DNA from: Nitrospira lenta
GTDB lineage: Bacteria; Nitrospirota; Nitrospiria; Nitrospirales; Nitrospiraceae
Direction of reading: 5' to 3'
NCBI RefSeq assembly: GCF_900403705.1
Contig: NZ_OUNR01000001.1
Span: forward strand, 682,001 to 746,000
DNA length: 64,000 nt
Shown here: positions 49,964 to 59,317 of the stretch, one piece after another
Numbering within the stretch: position 1 is the first letter of the stretch
Layout of the letters: every line of letters begins with the position of its first letter
Notes under the pieces: generated by a model
What the model saw: only the letters and a program-made list of their open reading frames with translations
What the model was told of the DNA's origin: nothing
The model's database searches: none
Translations under genes and position numbers: made by a program

Positions 49964-51943
49964 GTGCCGCCTGTGATCACCCACTCGCACCAACGGCGCC
50001 GCGCTCGGTGGCTCTTGGCAAGCCTTCTCCTCGGCCTCACGTTTTCCGCCTGCCAGACGGTTCCGACCAAGACGTATGACATCCGCCAACGGGCATTCCT
50101 CTATCAACCCGGAACACTCGTTCAGGATTATCAGGAGGAGTACGCCTACATCGAACAACGGCGGAACACCGTGGCCAAGGGCGAGTCCAACCGCGTGGCC
50201 GACCATGTGCCGACGGTGAAGACAATCCCCCCGCATCTCACCGGTCTGGCCTTCTCCGGCGGCGGCATTCGCTCCGCCACCTTCCATCTGGGGGTGCTGC
50301 AATCCCTCCATGACATGCAGCGGCTGCCGCAGATCGACTACCTGAGCACGGTCTCTGGCGGATCCTACATCGCCGGCTGGATGCTCGCGCATTTGGGCCA
50401 GGAGCAGGATGACGTCTACGGGAACCTCGTCCAGACAATGGATCAAGGGAAGCTTCTCGATCCCCATCAGGACTTCATCGCCCATCTGCGGCACCATTCC
50501 GGCTTTATAAAAGAGGGCGGATTTTGGGAAGGGCCGAAGCTCATGTGGGGCTATCTGTGGCGGCTGATCCCCTACTACATGTGGGATATGATTCTCCACA
50601 TAAAGACCCCGCCGGAGATCGGCAACGAACTGCACCTGTTTACGCCCTATGAAGACCGGATCCAACTCACGTACCTACGCGGGAAACACGAAACGCCGCT
50701 CGTTCGGCTGAATCGCAAAGACGCCGACGCACCCTACCTCATCATCAACGGCAATCTGGTCAATCGCGGCAGGCCGCGCGCCTATGAAGGCGAATCGAAC
50801 CGTCCCTACCGGGACAACTACAACTTCGAGTTCACGCGCGACTACACCGGCTCCGACGGCCTGGGCTACATCCAGACTGCCGGCTTCGGTCTGCCCGTGG
50901 TCGAAGCCCAGACCGAAGACGGGAAGCCGGCCTGGTTCAACCCACGGAAAGTCGTCGTCGAGGACCTGACCGAAGGCACCTGCCATAAGCCGCGCGCCGA
51001 ACGCATCCGCGCCGATGCCTGCATACGCCTCTCCCAAGCCATGACCGCCTCCGGTGCAGGGTTGGATCTGGACAGCCTGGTCGAAGAATGGTACCGGAAC
51101 GATGTCGCGCGCGTGCTGCTTCGGTTCGGCACCGCCCCCTTCAACATCAACAACGAATTTCAGACCTGGAACTACGCCCGCCGGTTCAATACCCCCGTCA
51201 CCACCGTCTGGGACTATTTCCTGATGATGACCGTTCAACGGATCTGGCCGGATACGAAAAGCCGGTGGATCGAGATCACCGACGGATCGTTCTATGACAA
51301 CCTCGGCGTGCAGACCCTCTTGCGCCGCCAGGTCAGCCACATCATCGTCGGCGATGCCACGCTGGACACCACCTGGCAATACGACTACCTGCACAATTTA
51401 CAGAAACGGATGAAGAGCTACTTTGGCGAAGGCGTCGAATGGTGCGGCGAGATTCCGGAGGAGCACGAGATCGTCTGGTATCGGCGCTTCTGGATCAAAC
51501 GCCCTGACGGCACCCCGACCGTCATTCACTACCTGAAGCCGTACGCCTACAACCCCACCCTGTTCAAAAAGAACCCGTCATTGGCTGCGCCAGGAAAAAT
51601 CTTCGTCAGCGCCGATCCGGAAAGCGGCCGCCCGTTGGCCGACGCGCCACTCGCAAGCCCGCCGACGAATCCAACCCACCTGGACGGAAACCGGCTGCTC
51701 GCGATGATCGGCGACAACCAGGCCCGCGAGCGGGCACACCTGGCCATGAAGAAGGTGGCGAAGATCGTCGAGGCGCCCGAGGGAAAAGAGTTTCCTCAGA
51801 CCAGTACGGTGTTTCAATGGTATGAGCTGGAAGAATTCGAAGCCTACCGGCACCTGGGCTATCTGATGGGCTGGGCCTATTTGTCGACGCTGGAATTGTC
51901 CGACACGGAACTCACCCCCGCGGCGGCCTGCCGCACGTTGTAG
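49964..51943 (+). CDS. patatin-like phospholipase, predicted lipoprotein
   Basis: A 659-aa protein. The N-terminus is a lipoprotein signal (WLLASLLLGLTFSAC, lipobox Cys near residue 31). The patatin domain starts near residue 90 with the oxyanion-hole motif FSGGGIRSATFHLGVLQSL, then the nucleophile region YLSTVSGGSYIAGWML near 125, and the Asp-Gly of the dyad in EITDGSFYDNLGVQTLL near 440. Between them are long insertions. It should hydrolyse acyl chains of lipids at the cell envelope. The start GTG 49964 (or GTG 49973) is chosen for the signal sequence. Convergent with the PilZ gene ten bases later. Confidence 0.82.
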   Translation: MPPVITHSHQRRRARWLLASLLLGLTFSACQTVPTKTYDIRQRAFLYQPGTLVQDYQEEYAYIEQRRNTVAKGESNRVADHVPTVKTIPPHLTGLAFSGGGIRSATFHLGVLQSLHDMQRLPQIDYLSTVSGGSYIAGWMLAHLGQEQDDVYGNLVQTMDQGKLLDPHQDFIAHLRHHSGFIKEGGFWEGPKLMWGYLWRLIPYYMWDMILHIKTPPEIGNELHLFTPYEDRIQLTYLRGKHETPLVRLNRKDADAPYLIINGNLVNRGRPRAYEGESNRPYRDNYNFEFTRDYTGSDGLGYIQTAGFGLPVVEAQTEDGKPAWFNPRKVVVEDLTEGTCHKPRAERIRADACIRLSQAMTASGAGLDLDSLVEEWYRNDVARVLLRFGTAPFNINNEFQTWNYARRFNTPVTTVWDYFLMMTVQRIWPDTKSRWIEITDGSFYDNLGVQTLLRRQVSHIIVGDATLDTTWQYDYLHNLQKRMKSYFGEGVEWCGEIPEEHEIVWYRRFWIKRPDGTPTVIHYLKPYAYNPTLFKKNPSLAAPGKIFVSADPESGRPLADAPLASPPTNPTHLDGNRLLAMIGDNQARERAHLAMKKVAKIVEAPEGKEFPQTSTVFQWYELEEFEAYRHLGYLMGWAYLSTLELSDTELTPAAACRTL

Positions 51944-51953
51944 GGCTTAGTCT

Positions 51954-52277
51954 CTAGCGGCGGGAAAAACTATTCTGCATATGATCGTCAAGGATATGGG
52001 CCAGGCGCTCACGATCCTCCGGGCTGATCGACGAGATCGCCGCGCCGAACTTCGGGGACCGCACATGGATAACCTGCAACCCACACGACAGCGTGTTCCC
52101 CTGCTCAAGATCGATCACGAGCTGGAGCGCATCCCCGTGCTTCACAAACAGGCGGCTCTCAATCTTCACACCGGTTTCGCTGACATCCAAAATCTTGCAC
52201 GGCACCGAGAGCGACCCTCGCTGCAAGCGCCCGGCACGGCTGACATCGACACGCGAGCCTTTTCGTTTGAATCCCAT
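51954..52277 (-). CDS. PilZ domain protein
   Basis: A 107-aa protein with RxxxR (RKGSR near residue 5) and DxSxxG (DVSETG near 37), then LQLVIDLEQGNTLSCGLQVIHVRSPKFGAAI. A sixth PilZ-type gene in this window, separate from the plus-strand array. The start ATG 52277 has a GGAGG site nine bases upstream; the open extension to 52415 is not PilZ-like. Confidence 0.7.
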   Translation of the reverse strand: MGFKRKGSRVDVSRAGRLQRGSLSVPCKILDVSETGVKIESRLFVKHGDALQLVIDLEQGNTLSCGLQVIHVRSPKFGAAISSISPEDRERLAHILDDHMQNSFSRR

Positions 52278-52347
52278 ACCTGTAGCCCTCCTGCCCTTGG
52301 AGCATAGCAAGCGGCCGGGCAACGCCCAAGAACATTTCCGAAACGCG

Positions 52348-52710
52348 CTAGAGCTTGTCGCCGACGAGCGACCGGATCTCTTCCATTCGCTTCCGGTTGA
52401 CGCCGAGATCGCCATAGCCGACGCGTGAGGCGGAGCGGAAGTGGATGGTCTTGGTCGTGTCGTCGAAGAGGAACTCTACATCATCGACAAAGCGGAGCAA
52501 CAGGCTGGTGAATTCGTAGTGCAGGTAGGACTCATCTTCCTCAACGAGCTTCGTGCGGGACATCGCCTGAACGATGGTCTTCAATGCCTCCTTCGCCTCC
52601 GCCCGCGACTTGCGATAGCGGAACGGTGCAATGGCATGGCCTTCGTCCGTAGCTTGGGTAGAAACACAGTTAGGACTTGAGGGGCAGGGAGGAAGAGCTC
52701 GAGTACTCAT
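52348..52710 (-). CDS. DUF1499 family protein
   Basis: A 120-aa protein with the family's N-terminal CPSSPNCVST motif (residues 9-18), a central EDESYLHYEFTSLLLRFVDDVEF and the C-terminal HFRSASRVGYGDLGVNRKRMEEIR. These features match DUF1499, whose function is not established. No signal peptide is seen. The 154 bases before it, up to the DUF2914 gene, hold no recognisable gene. Confidence 0.85.
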   Translation of the reverse strand: MSTRALPPCPSSPNCVSTQATDEGHAIAPFRYRKSRAEAKEALKTIVQAMSRTKLVEEDESYLHYEFTSLLLRFVDDVEFLFDDTTKTIHFRSASRVGYGDLGVNRKRMEEIRSLVGDKL

Positions 52711-52864
52711 GACATGCTGACTCTACGCTCTTGAGAAATCTCTCGCAACCGGATCTTGACAATAAGCGCAGCATTCGGAGAAACTACATTCTGGACGCCC
52801 TTCTCGGCCTGCCGGCCTTCCCCGTCCCGTTCTCCCAGTAACTTGAGCCCGCTCAGGCATTTCA

Positions 52865-53974
52865 TCAATACGACAGGGTCTTCCGTGCGGTCGGCTGTTC
52901 GCTCTGTTGTTCGACACGGACGGACACCCGGCCGACGATACGGCCGTCTTCTGTTTCTACATCCACGCGCCAGTCGCCAGGATCGAGGCGCTGTTTGAAC
53001 GAGTAGGCCCGATAGCCGCCGTCGCGTCCGCCTGAAATCTTGATGGGAATCCTGTCGGCATGAGTGAAGGAGTGGCTGCTGTCCGAACGAAAGTACCAAT
53101 GGTGATAGACCGTCGTGTTCAGCGCCACCGGCGCGAACACGGCGGTGAAGCAGTAGATCGGCTCATCGGCAGGGAACGGATTTTCTGACCGTTTCCAGAC
53201 TTCGTACCATTTCCGATCATAGGTCAAAAGAAAGTGATCGCCCTGCCGCTGCACCTCGCGATAGATGCCGCCGAACTTCATTGAGAGCGGCACCGGCGGA
53301 ATCCAGTTCAGAAAATAGAAGCCGACCAGCAGAGCGATCAGCCCGAACGCCGGAGCCGTCACGCCGACGGCTTCGCGCCTGGAGCGATCCGGATTGTTGC
53401 GATAGATCAAATGGACGACCCGAAAGGTGACCAGTACGGTCAATCCAGCGCCAGCGAGAAACACGACCAGGTTCATCAGCCCGGTCATGACCGGGAGAAA
53501 GAACGTGAAAAAAGCTAAACACACCAGGGCATAGAGACTGATCAACAGGCGCAAACTCGACAGGCGATCGCGCAGAAACTCGTTCCCGACCAGCACTAGA
53601 ATCAACAGGGCAAAGAAGATCGCGCTGCTCGTCAGGGTCGCGCTGCGGGAATAGAAGATCGCGTAGGCGCTGAACAATCCGCCCAAAAGAAACTGCACCG
53701 CCATTGGGTAATAGGGTCTGGCATGAAGCACCCAGCGGGCAAATGGCGAGAGCACGGCCAAGTGCTCTCGATCCGGCGGCGGCTCAATCCCCAACCGTCC
53801 GGTCAGCACAATGAGCACGCCCAGCAGCAACAAATAGATCAACAGCAACAAATTGTCCTGCAGCCGGTCGATGCGCGTGAGGGTGAGGGTGTCGTACGAA
53901 ACGCCGGAGAGAAAAAACACCGCCGGCATGAAGGGCTTGGTCAGGAGAGATTGGACTTTCGCGAGCGGGCTCAT
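52865..53974 (-). CDS. membrane protein with C-terminal DUF2914 domain
   Basis: A 369-aa protein with about seven or eight hydrophobic segments in the first 240 residues, and a C-terminal soluble beta-rich domain, IYCFTAVFAPVALNTTVYHHWYF to LDPGDWRVDVETEDGRIVGRVSVRV, which matches DUF2914. The domain contains Trp-His pairs and lies outside the membrane. Function is unknown. Start choice: ATG 53974 or GTG 53980. It lies after a palindromic repeat on its 5' side. Confidence 0.8.
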   Translation of the reverse strand: MSPLAKVQSLLTKPFMPAVFFLSGVSYDTLTLTRIDRLQDNLLLLIYLLLLGVLIVLTGRLGIEPPPDREHLAVLSPFARWVLHARPYYPMAVQFLLGGLFSAYAIFYSRSATLTSSAIFFALLILVLVGNEFLRDRLSSLRLLISLYALVCLAFFTFFLPVMTGLMNLVVFLAGAGLTVLVTFRVVHLIYRNNPDRSRREAVGVTAPAFGLIALLVGFYFLNWIPPVPLSMKFGGIYREVQRQGDHFLLTYDRKWYEVWKRSENPFPADEPIYCFTAVFAPVALNTTVYHHWYFRSDSSHSFTHADRIPIKISGGRDGGYRAYSFKQRLDPGDWRVDVETEDGRIVGRVSVRVEQQSEQPTARKTLSY

Positions 53975-54043
53975 GCCCACACTGTGCGAAATCAGACGGG
54001 TTTCTTCAATAGAAAATTGGTTCTTGAGGAGCAGCTTGATCGA

Positions 54044-54165
54044 GGTTGCTCAAACCGGCTGTCCAGCAAGGCCGCAACGAGCAGGACCCCGAGGCGTACT
54101 CTCCGCCGGTACGCCGCAGGGGAACTGCGAAGTGAGAACGCCGCTGGCAGCCGGTTTCAGCAACC
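54044..54165. repeat. intergenic palindromic repeat, copy 2
   Basis: A 122-base element, same layout as the one at 34325. The left end GGTTGCTCAAACCGGCTG pairs with the right end CAGCCGGTTTCAGCAACC; the inner CCAGC pairs with GCTGG. The GGCCGCA and GAGAACG boxes are conserved. It ends two bases from the stop of the minus-strand gene at 54168. Stem bases differ from copy 1 on both sides together, so pairing is preserved. Confidence 0.82.
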
Positions 54166-54167
54166 TG

Positions 54168-55229
54168 TTAGACGAAGGCGGGAAGCGGAGCATACATCAT
54201 CGGGTACCCGATCAGACGCTCCAACCATGGCCCCATGGCTTCTTCCTTGAGCGGAGCCCGGTTCAGCCGAGCCTCGATCTGGAATTGTCCGTTCAATCCG
54301 ACGATGCCGATGATCGCCGAGGCATCGTCCCCTTCGGGCAAGACCGCCTGCGTCTGAAACTCACAGAGAGTGGCATACAAGCGCCCATCCGGCTGGATCG
54401 CCTCCAAGACTTCCGGCAGCTCGTCCAAAGGACAGTGGACCGAACAGCGATAGGCAAAGCGAGCCCCCGGTTCAATCGCGGCAAAATCTGCCAGCGCCTC
54501 TTCTGAAAATCCCGTCAGGTACGTCCGCACGCCGGCCGGTTCCTGCGCAAACGTGGCTGCCAGCTTGCTGGCCGGCACCAGGAACTCAAAGGAGTCGGTC
54601 GTGTTGTACTCGAATTGGCAGGGGCCGAAGGCGTCGGGCCAGGAACAGAAAAAGGGGGTCGCAGGATCGGCCGGACGCAGGATGACCTGATCCTTCTCGA
54701 TCAATGTTTCGATGGGAAGATCCAGAATGGTGATGGCGTCGAGAAAGGCCGCCCGCCGTTCGTCCAGCCATTCCGTGCGGTCGCCGTCCGCGCGCGTTTC
54801 CCCCGGCGTGATCACTTCTGTCGTCTGCAGGCGGATGCGCAGGAAAGAATGGGCGTGACGGAACCCCAGCCAGAACATGCTGCGTGACTCATGCCGTCGC
54901 AACGGCTCGCGAATCCGCCAGGGGTGGCTCACCGAACAATAGGCGCCGACATCCTGGTAGCGTTGAAAGACGGTATGGTAGGCGCCGGCCAGCAAGAAGA
55001 AATCGCCCCGCCAGCCCTCGCGCACATGCACGAGCGTGACGTCTTCCGTGGCCCATGGGTCGAGCTGATCGAATTCGTCGGGCGCGGACACGGTCCACTC
55101 CTCGACGTAACAGATCACATCTTGCGCGGGCACCGCCGGCTTGAGGCCTAACGCCGCCAGCCGTTCTCCGACCGCCAGGACCTGGCTGAACGTCAACGGA
55201 GTCGTCGTTTCCCAGCGCCGCTCACGCAC
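54168..55229 (-). CDS. hypothetical protein
   Basis: A 353-aa soluble protein with no signal peptide or membrane segment. It is mainly mixed alpha/beta, with aromatic-rich stretches (RSMFWLGFRHAHSFLRIRL) and an acidic C-terminal half. I recognise no family. GTG 55229 has a GGGAG site ten bases upstream. It directly follows a lipoprotein gene by 30 bases. The sequence is even and gene-like throughout, so it is almost certainly expressed. Confidence 0.7.
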   Translation of the reverse strand: MRERRWETTTPLTFSQVLAVGERLAALGLKPAVPAQDVICYVEEWTVSAPDEFDQLDPWATEDVTLVHVREGWRGDFFLLAGAYHTVFQRYQDVGAYCSVSHPWRIREPLRRHESRSMFWLGFRHAHSFLRIRLQTTEVITPGETRADGDRTEWLDERRAAFLDAITILDLPIETLIEKDQVILRPADPATPFFCSWPDAFGPCQFEYNTTDSFEFLVPASKLAATFAQEPAGVRTYLTGFSEEALADFAAIEPGARFAYRCSVHCPLDELPEVLEAIQPDGRLYATLCEFQTQAVLPEGDDASAIIGIVGLNGQFQIEARLNRAPLKEEAMGPWLERLIGYPMMYAPLPAFV

Positions 55230-55259
55230 TCTTCGAAGTCTCCCGCGCCACCGCCGCGT

Positions 55260-55907
55260 TTAATGCGCCGGCCGTAACGCCCGGTCCGTAACCATCGTAT
55301 CCGCGACAAACCGGTCAATGCCGTCTTTCAAAGTCGCCGCCAATAATTCCTGCGCATCGCCCTCAGCGAACCAGAAGACCGTGGTCCGTTGCGCGCCCTC
55401 GACGCTTCGAATCGTCGTGCTGTTGTCCCCTACATTCCGCGCTCGAACACTGAACTTGTTGCTGGCATTGATCACGGTCGAAAACACCCGGCTCTTGGCC
55501 GTGACGAAGAATTCCGACACCTGGCCGCTGATAACAATGTCGGCATCCGGCACATCCGCACTCCGGCCGACTTGCACTTTCCAGGGGCGCCCGCGCCAGC
55601 CGCGATTCTTCAGACGATCCGCCAGGGCCTGGGCAATGACTTCTCCCGGACGTTCTCCCGCGACATTAAATACCGTCGCGCCGCCCCAGAGATGCGTCCG
55701 CTGTCCCACCCGCGTCTTATCGTCGCGACGATCTTCAAACGGTTCAATCACAATCTTAACTGGCTCTTGTTCGGGAGACGGCGCGGCAGCCGTCGGCGTC
55801 CGGACGTCGAGATAGCGCGTCTCTCCCTTCCCCACACATCCGGCCATCACGGCCAGGACTCCAACCAGACTCACTCCCACCACCTGTCGCAGCATCATTG
55901 ATTTCAC
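55260..55907 (-). CDS. predicted lipoprotein
   Basis: A 215-aa protein with a lipoprotein signal (VVGVSLVGVLAVMAGC, Cys near residue 24). After a Pro/Ala linker it has VKIVIEPFEDRRDDKTRVGQRT and AQALADRLKNRGW, a pattern I associate with YajG-like or related outer-membrane-associated lipoproteins that have a periplasmic alpha/beta domain. Such proteins may act in transport or envelope assembly. Function is not established. Confidence 0.68.
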   Translation of the reverse strand: MKSMMLRQVVGVSLVGVLAVMAGCVGKGETRYLDVRTPTAAAPSPEQEPVKIVIEPFEDRRDDKTRVGQRTHLWGGATVFNVAGERPGEVIAQALADRLKNRGWRGRPWKVQVGRSADVPDADIVISGQVSEFFVTAKSRVFSTVINASNKFSVRARNVGDNSTTIRSVEGAQRTTVFWFAEGDAQELLAATLKDGIDRFVADTMVTDRALRPAH

Positions 55908-55999
55908 GGATGCCTCCTCACGCTATACATATGTTGCGCCGACACTAGCCCAGTCTACCCAAGTTGGCACCCGGAGACAATTCCCGGAGCACCGGCCCC

Positions 56000-56620
56000 T
56001 CACGCGGTCACAATGGGCAGCATCGCCCGAAAGGTCTCCCGGCTCAACTCCGAAAGCAATCCGGCTTGCAGCCGGGGATCGGTCATCGGCACGAACCGCA
56101 CGATCTTGATGAACCGACGTTCGGCCAACACCGACGCGATCTGTGCCTTGCGATCGTGCGTGATCGGCAGGGTATAGCCCTCCCCCCGCTTCCACTCCCA
56201 CAATGTCGGGGCCAGTGACAGTTCCAATTCCTGCCCCGCCACCTGATGAAACCGATCGACAATGTGCTTTTTATACTGCTTGATGCCGTCCCCTTCGAGT
56301 ATCAACGCGCAAGCCAGATGATGGCCCCACCAGAACAGCGTCCGGAAGGCAAACTTGTTGCCCCCATCGAAATGTTTAGGATAATCGAGATACTGGTAGG
56401 GAAAGAATTCGAGCTGTTCGCCTTTGACAAACTGATGCGCGCGAGCATTGAACCCCGGCGGCGTGATTAGACTGATCCGGCCTAACTCTTCCGTCAGTCC
56501 TGCATAGGTCGCATCAAGCTGGGCCCGTACTTTGGCCGAGATCCGCTCTTTCTTGCGAAAGAATTGCGCATCGGCCACAAGAGCGGCCTCTTCATCGGTC
56601 AACGAGAGCGGGAGAGTCAT
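56000..56620 (-). CDS. hypothetical protein
   Basis: A 206-aa soluble protein. Central FFPYQYLDYPKHFDGGNKFAF and FWWGHHLACALILEG segments are aromatic-rich. The C-terminus FRAMLPIVTA has no membrane segment. I recognise no family. The open frame reaches 56698, but ATG 56620 (MTLPLSLTDEE) gives a more gene-like N-terminus. Followed by a small divergent-looking but same-strand gene group. Confidence 0.55.
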   Translation of the reverse strand: MTLPLSLTDEEAALVADAQFFRKKERISAKVRAQLDATYAGLTEELGRISLITPPGFNARAHQFVKGEQLEFFPYQYLDYPKHFDGGNKFAFRTLFWWGHHLACALILEGDGIKQYKKHIVDRFHQVAGQELELSLAPTLWEWKRGEGYTLPITHDRKAQIASVLAERRFIKIVRFVPMTDPRLQAGLLSELSRETFRAMLPIVTA

Positions 56621-56657
56621 GCGTAGAGATCGCGGCAGAGCGGTGAATAGTGATGGG

Positions 56658-57035
56658 TTACTTCTGACGCATTTCAAACTGCGAGACCGCCAGAGCATAG
56701 TGGCACCGGCAGTCAGCGCAACGGATCAGCACGCGGTCTTCAAAAACATCCATCTCACGCAGCGACAACGCTGGACGATGGCCGGCAATACAACTCGCCA
56801 ACTGCGTCAGCCCCTCGGGATCACCGGTCACAGGCGGAGTCGGAGCCTCACTCTGACTTTGCGAGGCCGACGCCTGAGCGATGACAGTGTCACACTGCAA
56901 ATGATGCGCGGACCGGCAGGAGCTACACAGCAGTACCACTGTGCGATCATCGGCAATCCGTTTTACCGTCAGACATAACGGATGGACCGACCAGCATTGC
57001 TGAAGAAACGCGCCGCTTCGAATGACCTGAGCCAT
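56658..57035 (-). CDS. small Cys-rich hypothetical protein
   Basis: A 125-aa protein with two metal-binding-like patterns: CSSC (with a His-Cys six to ten residues later, HHLQC) and CADCRCHY near residue 105. The middle is Ser/Pro-rich and probably flexible. Zinc binding is likely; the role is unknown. It belongs to a run of three small genes, with a membrane protein and another Cys-rich protein upstream. Confidence 0.6.
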   Translation of the reverse strand: MAQVIRSGAFLQQCWSVHPLCLTVKRIADDRTVVLLCSSCRSAHHLQCDTVIAQASASQSQSEAPTPPVTGDPEGLTQLASCIAGHRPALSLREMDVFEDRVLIRCADCRCHYALAVSQFEMRQK

Positions 57036-57061
57036 TGTCTATCCTCTGCAGAACACGCCTG

Positions 57062-57397
57062 CTAGAACTTCCACAAGACGAACATCACGAGAATACCGAC
57101 CAGATAGGGGATCACACAGGAATAGAGCAACACGGACTTCGCCCGCTCCGGTGACACCTGGCGCGCGAGCTGTTCCTTGTAGACAAACTCGTAGGAGAGA
57201 ATCAGCACAGTCAACGTCAGCGCCAGCGTCCGGCTCGTCCGCGGCCAGGTATAGGCTCCGCTGATGACGAAATTGGCGGTAAAGAACCCCGCGAAAACCA
57301 AGACCAGCGGGGCCAGTACCAACCGGATCGCTTCAGAAAAGAAAGTATGCCACTCGGGACGGGACGGCGCTTGATTCGAAGGCAAGTTGGAGGTCAC
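57062..57397 (-). CDS. small membrane protein
   Basis: A 111-aa protein with three hydrophobic segments: LVLAPLVLVFAGFFTANFVI, TLALTLTVLILSYEFVY and VLLYSCVIPYLVGILVMFVL. GTG 57397 overlaps the TGA of the upstream Cys-rich gene as GTGA, which fixes the start better than the earlier open frame. Function unknown. Confidence 0.62.
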   Translation of the reverse strand: MTSNLPSNQAPSRPEWHTFFSEAIRLVLAPLVLVFAGFFTANFVISGAYTWPRTSRTLALTLTVLILSYEFVYKEQLARQVSPERAKSVLLYSCVIPYLVGILVMFVLWKF

Positions 57398-57684
57398 GAC
57401 CCGACGGCAGCCGGAGTCTCGTCCTTCGCGGGCGAAGGAGAGGGGGTGCCCTCTTGAGCCGCGCGGCAAGTCTTACACACGCGCGGGCGGGCTTTCAAAA
57501 ACGACACTTTGCCGCTGGCGAGACAGCTGTAGTGGACAAATTCATCGCAGAGGGCGCAACGGGACCAGCCGCCGGTGAAGAAGGTCTTGTTCCGGTAGAG
57601 CCCTTCGTTACAGACCTTGCAGTTCCGGGGTTCGATCCCCAGCAACATCGGCTCCCAATCTCCGCCGCCTTTTCGAATGCTCAT
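57394..57684 (-). CDS. small protein with treble-clef-like Cys/His motifs
   Basis: A 96-aa protein whose centre reads CKVC ... CALCDEFVHYSC ... CKTC, i.e. three CxxC pairs plus His-x2-Cys, a cross-brace spacing like RING/PHD-type zinc folds. The C-terminus is Pro/Ser-rich. The start ATG 57684 begins MSIRKGGG. It overlaps the membrane-protein gene, so the two are coupled. A zinc-binding adaptor is a reasonable guess. Confidence 0.65.
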   Translation of the reverse strand: MSIRKGGGDWEPMLLGIEPRNCKVCNEGLYRNKTFFTGGWSRCALCDEFVHYSCLASGKVSFLKARPRVCKTCRAAQEGTPSPSPAKDETPAAVGS

Positions 57685-57772
57685 AGTGGTGGAAGTATAG
57701 CGAAGCGGTCCAAATAAATACAAGCAGGAGGCAATCTCTCAAACTGGCTTAGGAAATATAGAGCTTCTGCCT

Positions 57773-59317
57773 TTATCGAAACTGAAAGACATAGGCCGCG
57801 CCGCTCTGAGGGGAAGAATTATCGGCTTGATTGCCATTTATTCCGAATGCCGCACTAGCTTCGAGCGGTGCGCCAGCTACAAGAGTGTTGCCACTCAAAG
57901 CCAGAGATGAACCGAACATGTCGATTCCGGTAACAGAAGCTTTGACATATGCCTGTTGACTCCACGCCACACCATTACGTGTGAAGGTATATACAGCTCC
58001 GGTGTTAACCGCGGTATCATCGGACTGATTTCCATTTACTCCAGTCGTGGTACTGGCCTCCCCAAATGCCCCTACAACGACCCAATTGCCATCAAGTGCC
58101 ACAGTTGAACCGAATGCATCAGCTCCGCTGGAGTTAGATGCCTTCAAGTACGCCTGCTGAGCCCATACATTTCCAACTCGTGTGAACACATAAGCCGCCC
58201 CACTATTATGAGCCGTGTTGTCCGCTTGATTCGAATTTACACCATCCGCAGAACTAGCCTCAGCCGAAGCACCTACGACAAGAGTATCCCCGTTTATCCC
58301 AACCGCTCCACCAAACCCATCACCCGCGTCAGTATTCGATGCCTTTAGATAAGCCTGTTGACTCCAAATCCCAGAATTCCTTGTAAAGACATATGCAGCA
58401 CCGCTATTTGGAGCAGAATTGTCTGATTGATTTCCATTTACTCCCACAGCCGCGCTAGCTTCTCCCTGCGCACCCACCACTAACATATCTCCACTCATGG
58501 CCACGGCATGACCAAACCGACCACCCGTATTCGCATTAGAGGCCTTGATATACGCCTGCTGAGTCCAAGCACCTCCCGTTCTCGTAAATACGTACACCGC
58601 TCCACTATCGATTGCCATATTGTCGGCTTCATTCCCATTTACTCCAACCGCTGCACTATCCTCAGTCACTGCCCCAACTGCAATCGTATCCCCACTAATT
58701 GCTACATCCCAACCAAATGCATCATCCGCTTCGGTATTGAAGGCTTTTAAATAAGCCTGTTGAGTCCATGCACCATTCACTCGCGTGAACACATACACCG
58801 CACCACTCCCCGAAGCTGAATTATCTGCCTGGCCACCATTCACTCCTGTTGAAGCACTATCCTCAGCTACAGCACCAACCACCAAAGTATCCCCGCTAAG
58901 CGCGATTGAAGAACCAAAGTGATCATTTCCCTCTGTATTGGAAGCCTTAAGATAAGCCTGCTGCAACCAGCCTCCAGCCTCTCTCGTAAACACGTAAACA
59001 GCTCCACTAAGTGGCGCCGAATTATCTGTTTGATTCCCGTTGATACCAGTCGCTGAACTCCCTTCGAGAACTGCTGCCACAGCAAGGGTGTCACCGCTTA
59101 CAGCAACCTTGTATCCAAATCTATCCGCCACACCAGTATTCGACGCTTTGAGATATCCCTCTTGCACGAGCTGGGCAACAACTTGCTGGGGAGTCTGACG
59201 ATCAGGGCCTGGGCAAGCACCAACGCTAAGTCCGGCAAGGATAATGAAAATGGTTTTTAGCAGCCGGGAGACGCTAGGAATATTGACCTGCGGACTACCG
59301 TGATCAGCTTTCATCAT
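57773..59317 (-). CDS. FG-GAP-like repeat lipoprotein, seven-bladed beta-propeller
   Basis: A 514-aa lipoprotein (lipobox LSVGAC near residue 34) followed by seven tandem repeats of about 67 aa, each close to YLKASNT, D, FG, VA, SGDTLVVGA, E, S, GVNGNQ, DNSA, SGAVYVFTR, W, QQA. Seven such blades would close an integrin-alpha-like beta-propeller on the cell surface, a typical adhesion or recognition fold with Asx-rich calcium loops (DN and GD residues recur). The gene is visibly richer in A+T than its neighbours and its repeats are very uniform, so it may be acquired or recently expanded. A GGAGG site precedes ATG 59317. Confidence 0.85.
   Translation of the reverse strand: MMKADHGSPQVNIPSVSRLLKTIFIILAGLSVGACPGPDRQTPQQVVAQLVQEGYLKASNTGVADRFGYKVAVSGDTLAVAAVLEGSSATGINGNQTDNSAPLSGAVYVFTREAGGWLQQAYLKASNTEGNDHFGSSIALSGDTLVVGAVAEDSASTGVNGGQADNSASGSGAVYVFTRVNGAWTQQAYLKAFNTEADDAFGWDVAISGDTIAVGAVTEDSAAVGVNGNEADNMAIDSGAVYVFTRTGGAWTQQAYIKASNANTGGRFGHAVAMSGDMLVVGAQGEASAAVGVNGNQSDNSAPNSGAAYVFTRNSGIWSQQAYLKASNTDAGDGFGGAVGINGDTLVVGASAEASSADGVNSNQADNTAHNSGAAYVFTRVGNVWAQQAYLKASNSSGADAFGSTVALDGNWVVVGAFGEASTTTGVNGNQSDDTAVNTGAVYTFTRNGVAWSQQAYVKASVTGIDMFGSSLALSGNTLVAGAPLEASAAFGINGNQADNSSPQSGAAYVFQFR

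Noticed and set aside
57773-59317. Regular DNA repeats that might suggest a CRISPR or tandem satellite array
   Set aside because: The period is about 200 bases and matches protein repeats in a continuous frame; there are no spacers.
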